NCBI GenBank assembly: GCA_027729865.1
Contig: JAQCBM010000022.1
Coordinates: 1 to 13,072, forward strand
Source of the DNA: Actinomycetota bacterium
GTDB taxonomy: Bacteria; Actinomycetota; Actinomycetes; S36-B12
DNA: 13,072 nucleotides
Direction: 5' to 3'
In this document: piece after piece, positions 11,803 through 13,072 of the stretch
How positions within the stretch are numbered: position 1 is the stretch's first letter
Layout of the letters: the number at the start of each line of letters is the position of its first letter
Translations under genes and position numbers: made by a program
The notes under the pieces: model-generated
Databases searched by the model: none
Seen by the model: the letters and a program-made list of their open reading frames with translations, nothing else
Told to the model about the DNA's origin: nothing

Positions 11803-12756
11803 ATGGGCGTCGTCGCCGTTGTGACCGGTGTTTCCCGGTACTTCGGTGGCAAGGTGGCTGACCTCCTGGTCGGACAACCGGGTGTCGATCGCGTCATCGG
11901 GGTCGACGTAGTACCGCCCCCGACCCCACTTGAATCAGAGTTCATCCGAGCCGATATCCGCAGCCCAGTACTCGGTCGGATCATGGACGACGCGGGTGTC
12001 GACACCGTGGTCCATATGGGGGTCATCGCCACACCGCGGCAGGCGGGGGGCCGTTCGGTGATGAAGGACATCAACGTCATCGGCACGATGCAACTCCTTG
12101 CTGCGTGTCAGCGCGCGGAGTCCGTTCGCAATCTCGTGGTGAAGTCGACGGCTGCTGTGTACGGATCCGGGCCGCGCGATCCGGCGCTCATTACCGAAGA
12201 GGACCTGCCTCGGCATCCGCCCACCTCTGGCTGGGCGAAGGACTCCGCGGAGGTAGAGGACTACGTCCGCTCGTTTGGTCGTCGTCGTAGTGATGTTCGA
12301 ATTGCCACCTTGCGCTTCGCGAACATCGTGGGTCCGGGGATGCGCACCGGCATGACCTCCTACTTGACGATGCCTGTGGTTCCCACAGTTCTTGGCTTTG
12401 ATCCACGCCTGCAATTCGTGCATGAAGACGATGCAGTTGACGTGACGCGGCGGGTCGTGCTCCAGCGGTCTCGTGGCACGTACAACATTGCTGGCGATGG
12501 TGTGGTTCTGCTGTCCCAGGCGATACGCATGATGAATCGCACAATGGTTCCACTGCCTAGCGCGGTGTTGCCGTTTGCCGGTCGGTCGCTTGCGCGTGGT
12601 GCCTGGGCTGACTTCTCGCGCGATCAGATTCGTTACCTCACGTATGGACGCGCCCTGGATACGAGCGCGGCTGCGAATGATCTGGGTTTCCAGGCGCGTT
12701 TCTCAAGCGAGCAGGCGCTGGAGTCCTTGGCTTTGGCGGTGCGTGCACATGGATAA
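11803..12756 (+). CDS. NAD-dependent epimerase/dehydratase-like protein (extended SDR, Rv0501-like)
   Basis: The 317-residue product is an extended short-chain dehydrogenase/reductase. It has the nucleotide-binding turn VTGVSRYFGGKVA (7-19), the acidic end of strand 2 in VIGVDVV, a DI pair in RADIRSP, an HMG segment at 71-73 in place of the usual HLAA, and STAAVYGSG (115-123). The SDR active site YxxxK should fall at 144-148, but the sequence is WAKDS: Trp replaces the catalytic Tyr and Ser replaces Lys. Turnover as a UDP-sugar epimerase is therefore doubtful; NAD binding may persist. M. tuberculosis Rv0501 (called galE2) is the positional counterpart. GAAGG at 11794-11798 precedes ATG 11803. 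It overlaps the acyltransferase start by 8 nt, pointing to coupled expression with lipid synthesis. Confidence 0.85.
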   Translation: MGVVAVVTGVSRYFGGKVADLLVGQPGVDRVIGVDVVPPPTPLESEFIRADIRSPVLGRIMDDAGVDTVVHMGVIATPRQAGGRSVMKDINVIGTMQLLAACQRAESVRNLVVKSTAAVYGSGPRDPALITEEDLPRHPPTSGWAKDSAEVEDYVRSFGRRRSDVRIATLRFANIVGPGMRTGMTSYLTMPVVPTVLGFDPRLQFVHEDDAVDVTRRVVLQRSRGTYNIAGDGVVLLSQAIRMMNRTMVPLPSAVLPFAGRSLARGAWADFSRDQIRYLTYGRALDTSAAANDLGFQARFSSEQALESLALAVRAHG

Positions 12757-13072
12757 CGAGCGGCTTCGGCCCTCCCAGGCGGCCCGGCTGGTCGGGGCAA
12801 CCGGCCCACGGCCGTCAGTGGCAACGCATGATTCATCGCGCAACGACCACACAGACAATGAGTCATTTGTGGAGGTCGTGAAATCTCGACTGTCCGGGGA
12901 CTACTCGGTGGACGACTTTGGTTTCGATCCGGAGTTCACGGATCGGGTGCTACTGGAACTTGCTCGGCCTTTGTACCGCCACTGGTTCCGAGTGGAGGTG
13001 TCGGGCATCGATGCCATTCCCTCTGACGGCGGCGCCCTCGTCGTGGCGAATCCCTCGGGCCCCATTGCGCTG
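12749..13072 (+). CDS. PlsC-type lysophospholipid acyltransferase, N-terminal part (cut by window edge)
   Basis: From ATG 12749, 108 residues run to the right edge with no stop. After a polar N-terminus of about 40 residues comes DYSVDDFGFDPEFTDRVLLE, then RPLYRHWFRVEVSGIDAIP and GGALVVANPSGPIAL. This closely follows the start of the actinobacterial Rv0502-type acyltransferases, which transfer acyl chains from CoA or ACP to lysophospholipid-like acceptors at the membrane. In that family the last segment normally reads ANHSGTIALD, with the catalytic His of the HX4D motif. Here the codon is CCC (Pro), and the following Thr codon is also CCC (Pro). The rest of the enzyme is not in the window. 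The ATG overlaps the epimerase-like stop by 8 nt. The family is clear; activity is in question. Confidence 0.85.
   Translation, partial: MDNERLRPSQAARLVGATGPRPSVATHDSSRNDHTDNESFVEVVKSRLSGDYSVDDFGFDPEFTDRVLLELARPLYRHWFRVEVSGIDAIPSDGGALVVANPSGPIAL

Overview
The window is compact, protein-coding, GC-rich DNA from an actinobacterium (class Actinomycetes). Three things indicate this: the gene order from ppx to the acyltransferase follows the Mycobacterium tuberculosis Rv0496-Rv0502 neighbourhood as I remember it; a tiny basic bS22-type ribosomal protein is present; and two divergent genes have TANNNT -10 boxes exactly 6 nt ahead of GTG starts, which is the actinobacterial leaderless-mRNA layout. 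I cannot assign a genus. No rRNA, tRNA, CRISPR array, phage gene or insertion sequence was seen.

Layout. (1) 1-1000: the 5' part of mutY on the minus strand, cut by the window edge, diverges from a one-pass membrane-anchored secreted protein. (2) 1012-1581: a complete YefM-YoeB toxin-antitoxin operon with a recognisable promoter and an overlapping palindromic operator. (3) 1595-3777, minus strand: radA, preceded in the same operon by a cysteine-rich protein that may bind metal. In many actinobacteria disA follows radA near mutY; here the toxin-antitoxin cassette occupies that place. (4) 3778-3848: a divergent promoter region with mirrored leaderless signals. (5) 3849-11257, plus strand: one tightly packed transcription unit of seven genes, namely ppx, a CtpE-like P-type ATPase, a sugar-phosphate-isomerase-like TIM barrel, a TetR regulator, a protein resembling a worn-down proline dehydrogenase, proC and acuC. 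(6) 11379-13072, plus strand: a small excisionase-type HTH protein, a 32-residue bS22 protein behind a structured leader, an NAD-dependent epimerase-like protein with a non-standard active site, and the start of a PlsC-type acyltransferase in which the usual motif-I histidine reads as proline.

How the parts may work together. Part 5 combines phosphate/polyphosphate turnover (ppx), cation transport, proline synthesis (proC) and lysine deacetylation (acuC) in a unit whose genes overlap or lie at most 5 nt apart, so their expression is probably linked. The last block matches the conserved Rv0500A-Rv0502 set. The parts most worth a second look are the toxin-antitoxin cassette in the disA slot, the double leaderless promoter, the ProDH-like gene beside proC, and the altered catalytic motifs in the epimerase and the acyltransferase.
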